Origin: Pseudomonas sp. Os17
GTDB lineage: Bacteria > Pseudomonadota > Gammaproteobacteria > Pseudomonadales > Pseudomonadaceae
NCBI RefSeq assembly: GCF_001547895.1
Contig: NZ_AP014627.1
Coordinates: 4,281,501-4,345,500, forward strand
Direction: 5' to 3'
DNA length: 64,000 nucleotides
Below are positions 24,098 through 32,827 of this stretch, piece after piece (positions within the stretch are counted from its first letter, which is position 1; each line of letters begins with the position of its first letter). A program made the position numbers and the translations under genes. The notes under the pieces were generated by a model. It had not been told where the DNA came from, did not search any database, and saw only the letters and a program-made list of their open reading frames with translations.

Positions 24098-24571
24098 ATG
24101 AACACTCTGCCCCGCACCGCATCCCTAGCCTCACTTCTCGCCGCTCTGGCGCTGCTCGGCGCCTGCTCCAGCGTGACCCGGGAAATCAGGCAGGAACCCA
24201 CCATCACCTCCGCCGGGATCCTGGCCTTTCGCGATATCTGCCTGAAATCCGCGCCGTCCTTCGCCGGTGCCGAAACCGCCGCCCGGGCCCATGGCATTCT
24301 TGAACTCACCGATGCCGGCTTCGCCAAGATGGGCATGAACGAGGACCAGACCCTGGGGGTCCAGGTCCAGGCCGGCAAGGAATGCGCTATCACCACCCCG
24401 AGCCAGAACGACAGCTCGCTGACCCAGCAGTTTCTGAGCATGGCCGGCAAGTTTTCCAGCACCCCGCTGGCCCAGAGCGTGCCGACCAAGATCACCCTCG
24501 ACGGGCAGACCTTCATCCTCATGCACGATCGCCGTGGCGGTGAGGCCTATGTGCTGCTGAAGGCGCCGTAA
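24098..24571 (+). CDS. Lipoprotein of unknown function
   Basis: 157 residues with a lipoprotein signal (SLLAALALLGAC, lipobox LGAC). The mature part has two further cysteines (RDICLKSAP, AGKECAITTP) about 60 residues apart that could form a disulfide, and ends ILMHDRRGGEAYVLLKAP. It looks like a globular, envelope-anchored protein. No family recognised. AAGGAA precedes the ATG. Confidence 0.75.
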   Translation: MNTLPRTASLASLLAALALLGACSSVTREIRQEPTITSAGILAFRDICLKSAPSFAGAETAARAHGILELTDAGFAKMGMNEDQTLGVQVQAGKECAITTPSQNDSSLTQQFLSMAGKFSSTPLAQSVPTKITLDGQTFILMHDRRGGEAYVLLKAP

Positions 24572-24702
24572 CCCGTTGCCAGCCCTCGCAGACAGACCTC
24601 CGATCTGACGCCGGCCACCTGCCCTCGGTCCTTGAGCGGCAGGTGCAACAGCGCAAACTTCCCACTTGAGAACGACCCTCAAGGACAGCGCGAAGGCCCC
24701 GG

Positions 24703-24716
24703 CAAGAAGCTTCTTG
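24703..24716. promoter_or_regulatory. 14-bp palindrome CAAGAAGCTTCTTG upstream of response regulator 1
   Basis: A perfect palindrome in the 392-base gap before the first response-regulator gene; identical to 28127-28140 and 12/14 to 36595-36608. Nothing else notable in the gap. Candidate operator of a locus-specific regulator. Confidence 0.55.
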
Positions 24717-24963
24717 GAAAGCGACAAGGCGTTTCTTGCACGAATCCATTGCCCGTTTTTCTGAACTAACATGCTGGCGCCGCTGGCAACGCCTTCGCGC
24801 CCCCGGGCCCATGCCGGCGCTCCTCGGCCAGGCAAACAATCCTTGATCCCCTGCAACGGGTCATCAGGCCCAGGCCCCCCACAACAAAGACAGTGACCGT
24901 CGAGTGACCCATTTTTCGCCAAGAAAACCACCTGCTCTCCCTTGCGTGTCTTCCGAGGGCCTC

Positions 24964-25590
24964 ATGAAGAACAAACGTGTACTGATCGTCGACGACCACC
25001 CGATCATCTGCGCCGCCGTCACCGAGCTGCTTGAAGAACATGGCTACAAGCCGATCGGCGAATCCTCCGACGGCTTCGACGCGCTGGAGAAGATTCACCA
25101 GCTGCGCCCGGACTACATGCTGCTGGACATCAGCCTGGACAACCTGGACGGGCTCTCGGTGCTGCAACGCATTGCCATGGATCACCTGGAGGTCAAGACC
25201 CTGGTGTTCACCGCCAATCGCGCCAGCACCTACGGCGTGCGCTGCATGCAGGCCGGGGCCATGGGGTTCATCAGCAAGAGCGCCGGCCTGCAGGAACTGG
25301 TCAAGGGCCTGAATGCCCTGGCCGACGGCTATCTGTATTTCCCCAAGGAAGTCCTGGAGATGTACCGGGGAATCGGCCACGCCGCCAATGACGCACTGAA
25401 CAACCTGACCAACAAGGAACTGGTGATCCTGCAATTGCTGGCCAGCGGCTACAGCAACCTGGAAATCGCCAGCAAGCTCAACCTGAGCAACAAGACCATC
25501 AGCGGGCACAAGATCAATGTGCTGAAGAAACTCGGGGTGCGCACCACCATCGAACTGGCCACCATCGCCAAGGAGATGGACCTGCTGTGA
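24964..25590 (+). CDS. RocA-like response regulator (receiver + LuxR-type HTH), paralog 1
   Basis: 208 residues. Receiver domain with acidic pair (LIVDDHPII), phospho-acceptor Asp55 (MLLDISLD) and conserved Lys (GFISKSA); C-terminal LuxR/FixJ helix-turn-helix (LTNKELVILQLLASGYSNLEIA ... SNKTISGHK). It resembles the NarL-class regulators RocA1, FimZ and EvgA that control fimbriae. About 60% identical by eye to the regulator at 28292. It faces a RocR-like EAL gene end-to-end. The ATG follows GAGGGCC. Probably phosphorylated by the hybrid kinase at 28926, as no other kinase is local. Confidence 0.88.
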   Translation: MKNKRVLIVDDHPIICAAVTELLEEHGYKPIGESSDGFDALEKIHQLRPDYMLLDISLDNLDGLSVLQRIAMDHLEVKTLVFTANRASTYGVRCMQAGAMGFISKSAGLQELVKGLNALADGYLYFPKEVLEMYRGIGHAANDALNNLTNKELVILQLLASGYSNLEIASKLNLSNKTISGHKINVLKKLGVRTTIELATIAKEMDLL

Positions 25591-25612
25591 GCGGTGCCGG
25601 CCCGCAGTGGCA

Positions 25613-26854
25613 CTAGCCCTGACGGATCAGCCGCAGCGGCGGGCTGTCCATGGCCAGCAGCCGGGCCAGCGCCGCCCCCTTCATCGGCCTGTGGAACAGA
25701 TAACCCTGAGCCGCATCGATTCCCAGGCGCTGCAGATGCCGGCGCTGCTTCTCGGTTTCGATGCCCTCGGCCACCAACTCCAGGTCGAGCGAACGGGCCA
25801 GCCCCACCAGGGCCTCAATGATCCGGGTTTCCTTGTGCCCCAGGGCACTGGCGACAAAGCCCGAGTCGAGCTTGATCTGGCCGAAGGGAATGTCCGCCAG
25901 ACGCATGATCGACGAATGCCCGGTGCCAAAGTCGTCGAGGGACAGGCGTACCCCGCTGTTGAGCAGAACGCTGATGTTCTCAATGCTCTGCATGTCCAGG
26001 ATCAGGGCCTGGCGCTCGGTGATCTCCAGGGTGACCTGAGTCTTGGGCACCCCGGCGGCGTCGATCTGCTGCAACACCCGGGCGGCAAACTCGGGGTCGG
26101 TCAATTGACTGGCCTCGATGTTGTAGGAAAACACCAGCGCCTCGCCGCCTGGCGTGCCTTGCAATTGCCGTTGCACCTGCAGCCCCTGGTGCACCAGGCA
26201 CTCGAACAACTGGCGATGCCGCGACGGACTGTCGAACAGGTCGAGGAAGAATTGCGGCCCCAGCACGCCCTTGTCGGGATGCTGCCAGCGGGCCAGGACC
26301 TCGACACCGGTGATGCGTCGGGTGCGCAGGCACACCTGAGGCTGGAAGTAGGGAATGAACTGCTGCGCGGCCAGGGCTTGAAACACATCCCGTTGCGCCA
26401 CCCAGTCGTTGCTGGCGGGGGGGCGTTTCGGCGCGGCCAGGGTGCTGCTGCGGGTGTGCTTATGCACCGCGCGCTTCACGGTCAAGGCCTTGAGCAGCAA
26501 GCCGCTGATCTGCGTGGTGTCCAGGTCGCTGTAGCTGCCGGCGCAGTACTTGCCCGAATGTGCGCGGAAATTCGCCAGCCCCCAGCGGATGGGCGCATCC
26601 AGGGCCTCGCATTCGATCATCGAGAAAAAGCCATAGTGCTCGCAGAGCCGGCGCAGGTAGTAGATGGCCGTCAGCGACTGCAGGGAATCGCAGATCACCA
26701 GGTCCAGTTCATCCAACTCGGGCGGGAACTGCGCCCATTGGCTTTCCTGACCGATCACCTGAACCCGGGCAACCCCGGAGGCTGTGAGTATTCTTGAAAG
26801 GCGTCGAACCCGAAAAGCGTTCGAACACAACAGCAGTACGCTCAACGTCGACAT
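25613..26854 (-). CDS. RocR-like EAL-domain protein with a degenerate receiver domain
   Basis: 413 residues. The C-terminal part (about 155-405) is an EAL phosphodiesterase domain for c-di-GMP with EVLARW (Glu185), EITER, DDFGTGHSS, KLDSGFV and AEGIET all present, so it should be catalytically competent. The N-terminal ~125 residues have receiver-like length and a possible acceptor Asp56 (DLVICDSLQ) but LLLCSNAF replaces the acidic pair, so normal phosphorylation is unlikely. In P. aeruginosa RocR has the same architecture and antagonises RocA1 in control of cup fimbriae; the neighbours here fit that. The ATG was chosen over an adjacent TTG because GGAG lies eight bases upstream. Confidence 0.87.
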   Translation of the reverse strand: MSTLSVLLLCSNAFRVRRLSRILTASGVARVQVIGQESQWAQFPPELDELDLVICDSLQSLTAIYYLRRLCEHYGFFSMIECEALDAPIRWGLANFRAHSGKYCAGSYSDLDTTQISGLLLKALTVKRAVHKHTRSSTLAAPKRPPASNDWVAQRDVFQALAAQQFIPYFQPQVCLRTRRITGVEVLARWQHPDKGVLGPQFFLDLFDSPSRHRQLFECLVHQGLQVQRQLQGTPGGEALVFSYNIEASQLTDPEFAARVLQQIDAAGVPKTQVTLEITERQALILDMQSIENISVLLNSGVRLSLDDFGTGHSSIMRLADIPFGQIKLDSGFVASALGHKETRIIEALVGLARSLDLELVAEGIETEKQRRHLQRLGIDAAQGYLFHRPMKGAALARLLAMDSPPLRLIRQG

Positions 26855-26999
26855 CAAGACAGCTCCGGAAAAAAATCATCCTATCCAAAACAGCTTCGCT
26901 TGAACTCAGGACGCTTCCTGAATCGGAGCAAGAGCTTTCCGAGTTCATGCCCTTGCCGGCCCCACCGCCCCCAGGGGCGGGTGTGACCAGTCGCTGCGG

Positions 27000-28052
27000 T
27001 TACTTGTAGGTCAGGGTAAAGGCCGCCCGGGCATTGGCCTTACCCGGCTCGGGGCCTGCCGCCGAATCGGAGGTCTGGATGTAGCGGGCCTTGAGTTCGA
27101 TGTTCATTTGGCTGCCGCTGAGACGGGCCATCGATACCTCCTGCCCCAGGGGCAAGGGGGTGACGCCATCCTTGCGCAGGACCTGCACCGCCACGCCCTT
27201 GGCGGTGGAGTCCGACGTCAGGCCGAGAATGCCCCGATGGGCGTCGAGGATCGCCGAGCCCTGGACGCCCTCCAGGCGCAGGTGGGCGTTGGCGTTCTGA
27301 TAGTAGTTCCAGCCCTGATCCGTCGGGTAGGTGCCCGCCGTACAGTTGGTCAGGGGAATGACCACATCCTTGCTGTCCATGTGGCTGTCCTTGCCGTTGA
27401 ACTGGCGACGCATGACCTCGCCCATGGGCACTTCGATGACGGTGTTGGCCGATTCCAGAGAACACTCGGAACGCACCACGGTCCCCATCAGAAACACGCT
27501 GTGAAAACGTCGTTTGCCAGACCAGAAACCCAGTGCCGAGCTACTGCTTTTGATGGCCGAAGTGCCCATGGGAATCTCGTTGCTGATCTTGACCAGCGTA
27601 AACGTGGTAATCACCGGATCGACAATAGTCAACGGCTGGGTGTTGCTCAGCTTGAAGGGCACATAAGGACTCACTCCGCTGACGGCACTCCACTTGCTCA
27701 TTGAACGTCCCGGCGCCGTCATCACCAAGCCCACGCCAGGCACATTAGTCTTGGAGATCATTGCATTGCTCATCTCCAGCCCAGTAATCGGCGGCAGAGT
27801 GATGCCCTTCACCTTTGGCCATCCATTGATCCTGACTTCCCACAAATCGCCGACATTGCAGACGATATCGCTGGAGTGCTGATAGGAATAACGGACATTG
27901 GCCGTGCCGATCACCGAACCGATGGGCGCATCACGGGGCACATACTGAGTGCCCATGTCGAAGTCCAGATAACTTTCAGTATCACCACCGGTGCAATCGG
28001 CCCAGGCGCCGCCACTTATGCAACAAAGCAAAAACAATAATCGACCGTGCAT
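27000..28052 (-). CDS. Two-domain fimbrial adhesin / tip protein
   Basis: 350 residues. Signal peptide (MHGRLLFLLCCISGGAWA), then an N-terminal receptor-binding type domain (DCTGGDTESYLDFDMGTQYV, with a Cys pair) and a C-terminal pilin domain (SECSLESANTVIEVPMGEV ... NARAAFTLTYK). The pilin domain has the usual cysteines (SECSLE, LTNCTAG) and penultimate Tyr, so it can be capped by a chaperone and polymerise by donor-strand exchange. Unusually it is not in the usher operon but 4.5 kb away, divergent from the second response regulator, with the shared palindrome in between. Confidence 0.85.
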   Translation of the reverse strand: MHGRLLFLLCCISGGAWADCTGGDTESYLDFDMGTQYVPRDAPIGSVIGTANVRYSYQHSSDIVCNVGDLWEVRINGWPKVKGITLPPITGLEMSNAMISKTNVPGVGLVMTAPGRSMSKWSAVSGVSPYVPFKLSNTQPLTIVDPVITTFTLVKISNEIPMGTSAIKSSSSALGFWSGKRRFHSVFLMGTVVRSECSLESANTVIEVPMGEVMRRQFNGKDSHMDSKDVVIPLTNCTAGTYPTDQGWNYYQNANAHLRLEGVQGSAILDAHRGILGLTSDSTAKGVAVQVLRKDGVTPLPLGQEVSMARLSGSQMNIELKARYIQTSDSAAGPEPGKANARAAFTLTYK

Positions 28053-28126
28053 TAACTGCCTCTGATGCTCTTTTCCAGCACAACTAAAAGAGTCAACAGG
28101 CTAACAAAAGCACCCGCCAAAAAACC

Positions 28127-28140
28127 CAAGAAGCTTCTTG
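28127..28140. promoter_or_regulatory. 14-bp palindrome CAAGAAGCTTCTTG between adhesin and response regulator 2
   Basis: Identical to 24703-24716. It lies 75 bases before the adhesin start and about 150 bases before the regulator start, so one site could control both divergent genes. Confidence 0.6.
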
Positions 28141-28212
28141 TAGAAAACCAAGAACATCCTTAAAAGTCCGTCAGCGCACTGCTCTTTAGAACCGTCCAAG
28201 AGGGTGCGCAGG

Positions 28213-28218
28213 TATAAT
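28213..28218 (+). promoter_or_regulatory. Probable -10 box (TATAAT) of response regulator 2
   Basis: A consensus TATAAT, 73 bases before the chosen ATG. No matching -35 is seen at the expected distance, which fits an activator-dependent promoter. Confidence 0.5.
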
Positions 28219-28291
28219 TCGGATGTTAAACCGGAGCTTTATCGTATACCGCTATAAACACTCTCCAAGTAAGAATCAGAATGAGGAAACC

Positions 28292-28915
28292 ATGACGAGA
28301 ACCGTACTGATCGTGGATGATCACCCGATTATCTGCGGGGCGATCAGAGTCACGCTGGAGCAACATGGCTATCAGGTCGTTGCCGAATCCACCGATGGCC
28401 TGGACGCCCTCGCCAAGATCCGCAGCCTGGCCCCGGAGTACCTGCTGCTGGATATCGGTCTCGATAGCCTGGACGGGCTGTCGGTGCTGCAACGCATCCA
28501 CTCGGAAAACCTCAAGATCAAGACCCTGGTCTTCACCTCGCAATTGGCCAGCACTTATGCGGCCCGCTGCATGCAAGCCGGAGCCCTGGGCTTCATCAAC
28601 AAGAGCGCCAACATGGATGAACTGGTGAAGGGGCTCAACACCATCAATGACGGTTATCTTTACTTCCCCAAGGAAGTACTGGCCCATTACATGGAACACG
28701 GGCAGAACAACGAGTCGGCTTCGCAGAGACTCACCAATAAGGAAATCATCGTTTTGCAACTACTGGTCCAGGGACTGAGTAATGTGGCCATCGGTGAACG
28801 CCTGCACTTGAGCAACAAGACGGTCAGCGGACACAAGATCAACATTCTTCGCAAGTTGGGGGTACGCACTACCATAGAGCTGGCCAGCATAGCCAAAGAA
28901 ATGAATCTGCTTTGA
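28292..28915 (+). CDS. RocA-like response regulator (receiver + LuxR-type HTH), paralog 2
   Basis: 207 residues, [20 protein letters not shown], with phospho-acceptor Asp54 (LLLDIGLD), the receiver Lys (GFINKSA) and a LuxR-type helix-turn-helix ([14 protein letters not shown] ... [14 protein letters not shown]). Closely related to the regulator at 24964. The hybrid kinase gene starts ten bases after its stop, so the two form an operon and a cognate pair. A GAGGAAA ribosome-binding site selects the ATG at 28292 over an upstream in-frame ATG. Confidence 0.9.
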   Translation: MTRTVLIVDDHPIICGAIRVTLEQHGYQVVAESTDGLDALAKIRSLAPEYLLLDIGLDSLDGLSVLQRIHSENLKIKTLVFTSQLASTYAARCMQAGALGFINKSANMDELVKGLNTINDGYLYFPKEVLAHYMEHGQNNESASQRLTNKEIIVLQLLVQGLSNVAIGERLHLSNKTVSGHKINILRKLGVRTTIELASIAKEMNLL

Positions 28916-28925
28916 CCTGCGCCCT

Positions 28926-31900
28926 ATGAATCCCATCTACCTGACGCTACTCCTGACTCTGTTCACGGCCCTGCTGCCCGCCGTTGTCCAAGGTGCCGAT
29001 CCCTTCCAGTTATCGTCACGGGGACAAGCCCTGCAGTTCTCCGCCCAGGTCACCGAGCAAGACCGGGCCTGGCTCAGCCAGCGCAAGCCGGTCAGAATCG
29101 GCGTGACCTACCCCGACTACCCGCCGCTGACCATCTTCACCGAGAAAAAACAGCTGGAAGGCATCCTTGCGGAAAACCTGCTGGCGCTGCAGAAAGTCCT
29201 CAACATCCGCTTCGAGATCAGCAGCTATCCGGACCGCATGAGCGCCTTCAAGGCACTGCAAGCGGGAGAAATCGATCTGGTGGATGCCGCCACCCAACCG
29301 GAGGCGGAAAAGTACGGCGTACAAATCTCCTCGCCCTACGCCTATACCCAGATCGCCCTGTATTCCACCACCGGCAGCCTGCTTGACGTGGACCTGCGCG
29401 ACCCTGCGGCACAGATTTCCTCCACCCCCGACGGCTTCATCGACGAGAACACCTTCAAGATCTTCCGCAGCGCCACCATCAAGAACTACCAGTCGCCCTA
29501 TGAAGCCATCGCCGCCGTGCTCAAGGGGCAGGCCCAGGCCTACCTGGGCGACACCGTCAGCACCAACTACCTGCTGAACCAGAGCTTCAACAATCAGCTG
29601 GTGACCAACATCAGCGTCAACGGCCTGGAGGCCTACATCGGCTTTGCCTACACCGGGCAAAACCGGCGCCTGGTCTCGATCCTCAACCAGCAGCTGCAGT
29701 CGCGCAGCCGCTGCCAGATCATCCGGATGGTCAACTGGTGGGTGGTGACCCTCAAGTGCAGCGATGACGAATTCGTCAGCGTGCTCAACAACGAGGAAAA
29801 GCAGCTGCTGCAGAGCAAGAGGCCCTTCCGGATCGCCGTCAGCGAAGACCTCGCGCCCTACGCGCTGTTCGACAACAGCGGCCAGTTCGGCGGCACCATG
29901 TCCGACATTCTGGAACTGGTGCGCCTGAACTCCGGACTGCGCTTCGAGATCGTCCGCACCCGCTCGGTGCACAAGGCCATGGAACTGCTCGACAAGGGCG
30001 AAGTGGACCTGGGAATCATGTCGGAAACCGACTCGCGGGATCGCAAGTACCTGTTTACCCGCCCGGTCATCACCACGCCCTATACCCTGATCACCCGAAA
30101 CAACGGCCCCGAGGAATTCAACCTCAAGGACAGTCCCGAGCAGAGCATCGCCCTGCCCACCTCCGACGCCCTGCTGGAACACATCCGCCAGAACTACCCG
30201 CACCTGAAGATCCACACCACCGACAACGTCGCCGACTCCCTGAACCGGGTACGCGACGGCGGCAGCGACTTCACCCTGACCTCCACCAACCAGGCCCGCT
30301 ACTACCTGTCCTACAAATACGAGGACGCGCTGAAAGTCTCGGGCCTGCTCAAGGGCGTCAACGCACGGATCGGCCTCGCCAGCCAGCCGCAGAACAAGGT
30401 GCTGATCTCCATCATCGAAAAGGCCCTGCTGCGCATTTCCCCGAGCGAGACCGCGGCCATTTCCGGACGCTGGCGGGCCAACGCCGCCACCGACAACAAG
30501 TACTGGGAACAGGTGACCCTGCGGGTCTATCAGGTGCTCAGCGTCTCCTTCGTCCTGCTTCTGGCCACCTGCATCTGGATCCTTTACCTGCGCAAGCTGA
30601 TCTTCAAGAAATCCATCGTGCGCAAGCAATTGCAGGAGCGCCTGAGCCTGATCCAGAACATCGTCGACAGCATTCCCCACCCGATCTACGTGCGTGACCG
30701 TGACGGCGAGCTGTTGCTGTTCAACACCCCCTACGCCCAGACCTTCGCCCCTGGCGCCACCTCCAGCACCAACAGCAAGGTCCTCGACGCGCTGCTCAGC
30801 CGCACCGTGGTCAATCAATGGCAGCACGACTATGAGCAGGTGGTGCGATCGGGCAGCGCGATTGCCCGGGACCAGACCCTGCACCTGGGCGGCCAGAGCC
30901 TGGATATCTACCACTGGATCCAGCCGCTGCGCGACGATCAGCAGCAGGTGTTCGGCGTGGTCTGCGGCTGGCTGGATATCGGCGATCGCCTGCGCATCCT
31001 CGAAGAACTGCGCCAGGCCAAGGAGGCCGCCGACCGGGCCAACAGCGCCAAGTCGACCTTCCTGGCCACCATGAGCCACGAAATCAGGACCCCGATGAAT
31101 GCCATCATCGGCATGCTGGAGCTGGTACTGACCCGCAAGGCGCCCCAGGGCAAGAACCTCGAATCGCTGCAATTGGCCCACGAGGCGGCCGTCAGCCTGC
31201 TGGAGCTGCTGGGGGGCATCCTGGATATCTCCAGCATCGAATCCGGGCAGACCCGCCTGCACCTGGAAACCTGCACCCTGCGGCAGATAGTGACCTCGAT
31301 CCGCGGGATCTTCGACAGCCTGGCGACCCGCAAGGGCTTGTCGATCATCACCCACTTCGATGCCTGCGCCGACCTGCCATTGCGCCTGGACCGGCTGAAG
31401 ATCAAGCAGATCCTCTCCAACCTGATGAGCAACGCGATCAAGTTCACCGACAGTGGCGACATCACCCTGCGGGTCCAGGGCGTGGCGCTGGGCGAACAGC
31501 GCTTCGCCTTCTCCATCAGCGTGCAGGACACCGGCCCGGGCATCGATCCGGCCGACATGGCCAGCCTGTTCACGCCCTTCTCCCGGGTCACCGTCAACCG
31601 CAACAGTGGCGCCGGCATCGGCCTGTGTATCTGCCAGTCGCTGAGCCGGATCATCGATGGCGACCTGCTGGTGGACAGCACCCCGGGCAAGGGCACCACC
31701 ATGACCCTGACCGCCTGCGCCGAAGAAGCCCCCCCCAGCGACACCCCACTGGCGCTGCCCAAGAGCGAACCGGCGGCGCCCATCCAGCGGCGCCTGAAGA
31801 TCCTCATCGTCGAGGACCACCTGCCGAGCCTGACCCTGCTCAAGGAGCAGATCGAACTGCTCGGCCACCTGCCAATCCTGGCCCACGATGGGCTTGAGGC

Positions 31901-32516
31901 GCTGTTCATCTGGGAGGACAACGAGGTCGACCTGATCATCACCGACTGCAACATGCCGGAGCTGGACGGCATCGGCCTGACCGAAGAGATCCGCCGCCTG
32001 GAACAGCAGATGCGCATGCCCCCCTGCACCATCATCGGCACCACCGCCAGCGCCCGGGGCGAGGATATGCAGGCCGGCCTCGCCGCCGGCATGGATGCCT
32101 GCCTGCTCAAGCCCTTGAGCGTGTCGATGCTGGCCCGCTACGTGCCGCTGTTCAGCGAGAGCAGGACGCCGCAGGAAGTGGAAGACGGCAGCTCGGCGCT
32201 GTTGCTATTCAACCTGCCGGAGGACAAGCGCCGCAGCCTGCTGGGCCACCTGATCGTCTGCAATCAGCAGGACCTTCAGGCCCTGGAGGAGGCCATGGCC
32301 CGCCTCGACTTCAAGACCCTGGCCAGCCAGGCCCACAAGCTGAAAAGCTCGGCGCAGATGATGCAGTCCGACGCCCTGCTGCGCTTGTGCGAAACCCTGG
32401 AGCAAGCCCTGGCGGACAACGCCGCCGTCGACACCCTGGCCCATCTGTGCCAGGAGGTCAGGACCCTGATGGAACAGCTCAACAGCACCCTGGCCACTTC
32501 CGCCCAGCCGCATTGA
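28926..32516 (+). CDS. RocS/EvgS-like hybrid sensor kinase with two periplasmic solute-binding domains
   Basis: 1196 residues. Order: signal peptide (1-24), two tandem SBP_bac_3 domains (about 38-270 and 290-525; [15 protein letters not shown] and [16 protein letters not shown] mark their starts), membrane helix (about 535-556), PAS (about 575-690), HisKA with His718 ([14 protein letters not shown]), HATPase ([12 protein letters not shown]), receiver with Asp1007 ([12 protein letters not shown]) and an Hpt domain with His1137 ([10 protein letters not shown]). This phosphorelay layout is that of RocS1/EvgS sensors. It should sense a small periplasmic ligand and feed the adjacent RocA-like regulators controlling fimbriae. 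The start has no clear Shine-Dalgarno, and translation may depend on the gene ten bases upstream. Confidence 0.92.
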   Translation: MNPIYLTLLLTLFTALLPAVVQGADPFQLSSRGQALQFSAQVTEQDRAWLSQRKPVRIGVTYPDYPPLTIFTEKKQLEGILAENLLALQKVLNIRFEISSYPDRMSAFKALQAGEIDLVDAATQPEAEKYGVQISSPYAYTQIALYSTTGSLLDVDLRDPAAQISSTPDGFIDENTFKIFRSATIKNYQSPYEAIAAVLKGQAQAYLGDTVSTNYLLNQSFNNQLVTNISVNGLEAYIGFAYTGQNRRLVSILNQQLQSRSRCQIIRMVNWWVVTLKCSDDEFVSVLNNEEKQLLQSKRPFRIAVSEDLAPYALFDNSGQFGGTMSDILELVRLNSGLRFEIVRTRSVHKAMELLDKGEVDLGIMSETDSRDRKYLFTRPVITTPYTLITRNNGPEEFNLKDSPEQSIALPTSDALLEHIRQNYPHLKIHTTDNVADSLNRVRDGGSDFTLTSTNQARYYLSYKYEDALKVSGLLKGVNARIGLASQPQNKVLISIIEKALLRISPSETAAISGRWRANAATDNKYWEQVTLRVYQVLSVSFVLLLATCIWILYLRKLIFKKSIVRKQLQERLSLIQNIVDSIPHPIYVRDRDGELLLFNTPYAQTFAPGATSSTNSKVLDALLSRTVVNQWQHDYEQVVRSGSAIARDQTLHLGGQSLDIYHWIQPLRDDQQQVFGVVCGWLDIGDRLRILEELRQAKEAADRANSAKSTFLATMSHEIRTPMNAIIGMLELVLTRKAPQGKNLESLQLAHEAAVSLLELLGGILDISSIESGQTRLHLETCTLRQIVTSIRGIFDSLATRKGLSIITHFDACADLPLRLDRLKIKQILSNLMSNAIKFTDSGDITLRVQGVALGEQRFAFSISVQDTGPGIDPADMASLFTPFSRVTVNRNSGAGIGLCICQSLSRIIDGDLLVDSTPGKGTTMTLTACAEEAPPSDTPLALPKSEPAAPIQRRLKILIVEDHLPSLTLLKEQIELLGHLPILAHDGLEALFIWEDNEVDLIITDCNMPELDGIGLTEEIRRLEQQMRMPPCTIIGTTASARGEDMQAGLAAGMDACLLKPLSVSMLARYVPLFSESRTPQEVEDGSSALLLFNLPEDKRRSLLGHLIVCNQQDLQALEEAMARLDFKTLASQAHKLKSSAQMMQSDALLRLCETLEQALADNAAVDTLAHLCQEVRTLMEQLNSTLATSAQPH

Positions 32517-32547
32517 CCCCGGGCGCACCAAGCCCGGATGCAGAGTC

Positions 32548-32578
32548 AAAAAAAGCCCGCAAGCCGAAGCTTGCGGGC
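32548..32578 (-). terminator. Intrinsic terminator of the fimbrial operon
   Basis: Read on the minus strand: 10-bp stem GCCCGCAAGC / GCTTGCGGGC with TTCG loop followed by seven T. It lies 25 bases after the usher reading frame ends. On the plus strand it has no T-run after the stem. Confidence 0.88.
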
Positions 32579-32602
32579 CGGGTCTGACGCCGGGACCGGG
32601 CG

Positions 32603-32827
32603 CTAGTGGCCCAAGGGCGCGCAACGCAGGTTCGCCAGCTTGAAGCCTTCCTGTTCCCGGGTCTGTTGCAGGTCCAGGGTGAAGGCACATTGCTGACTGG
32701 CGGCGGTCCCCCAGACCAGGCGGAAGTCGCGACTCTCGCCCACCGCCAGCAACACCTGACCCATGGGTCCCACGGCATTGACCTTATGCCCGGCGGCATC
32801 CAGCACCGCCGCGCCGAACGGCACCAC
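32603..32827 (-). pseudogene. Detached C-terminal end of the usher (after frameshift)
   Basis: The frame VPFGAAVLDAAGHKVNAVG ... QCAFTLDLQ is the PapC C-terminal domain of ushers. It is out of frame with the main usher reading frame by one base in a C6 tract (G6 on the coding strand) at 32832-32837. With five instead of six bases the two frames join as TLPGGAVVPFGAAV and give an 829-residue usher of normal length. Confidence 0.85.

Noticed and set aside
26931..26945. Possible fourth copy of the palindrome (CAAGAGCTTTCC) upstream of the EAL gene
   Set aside because: Needs a one-base gap and keeps too little symmetry to separate from chance.
29016..31886. 956-codon minus-strand open frame opposite the hybrid kinase
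   Set aside because: Antisense shadow; the plus strand encodes a complete, motif-rich kinase.
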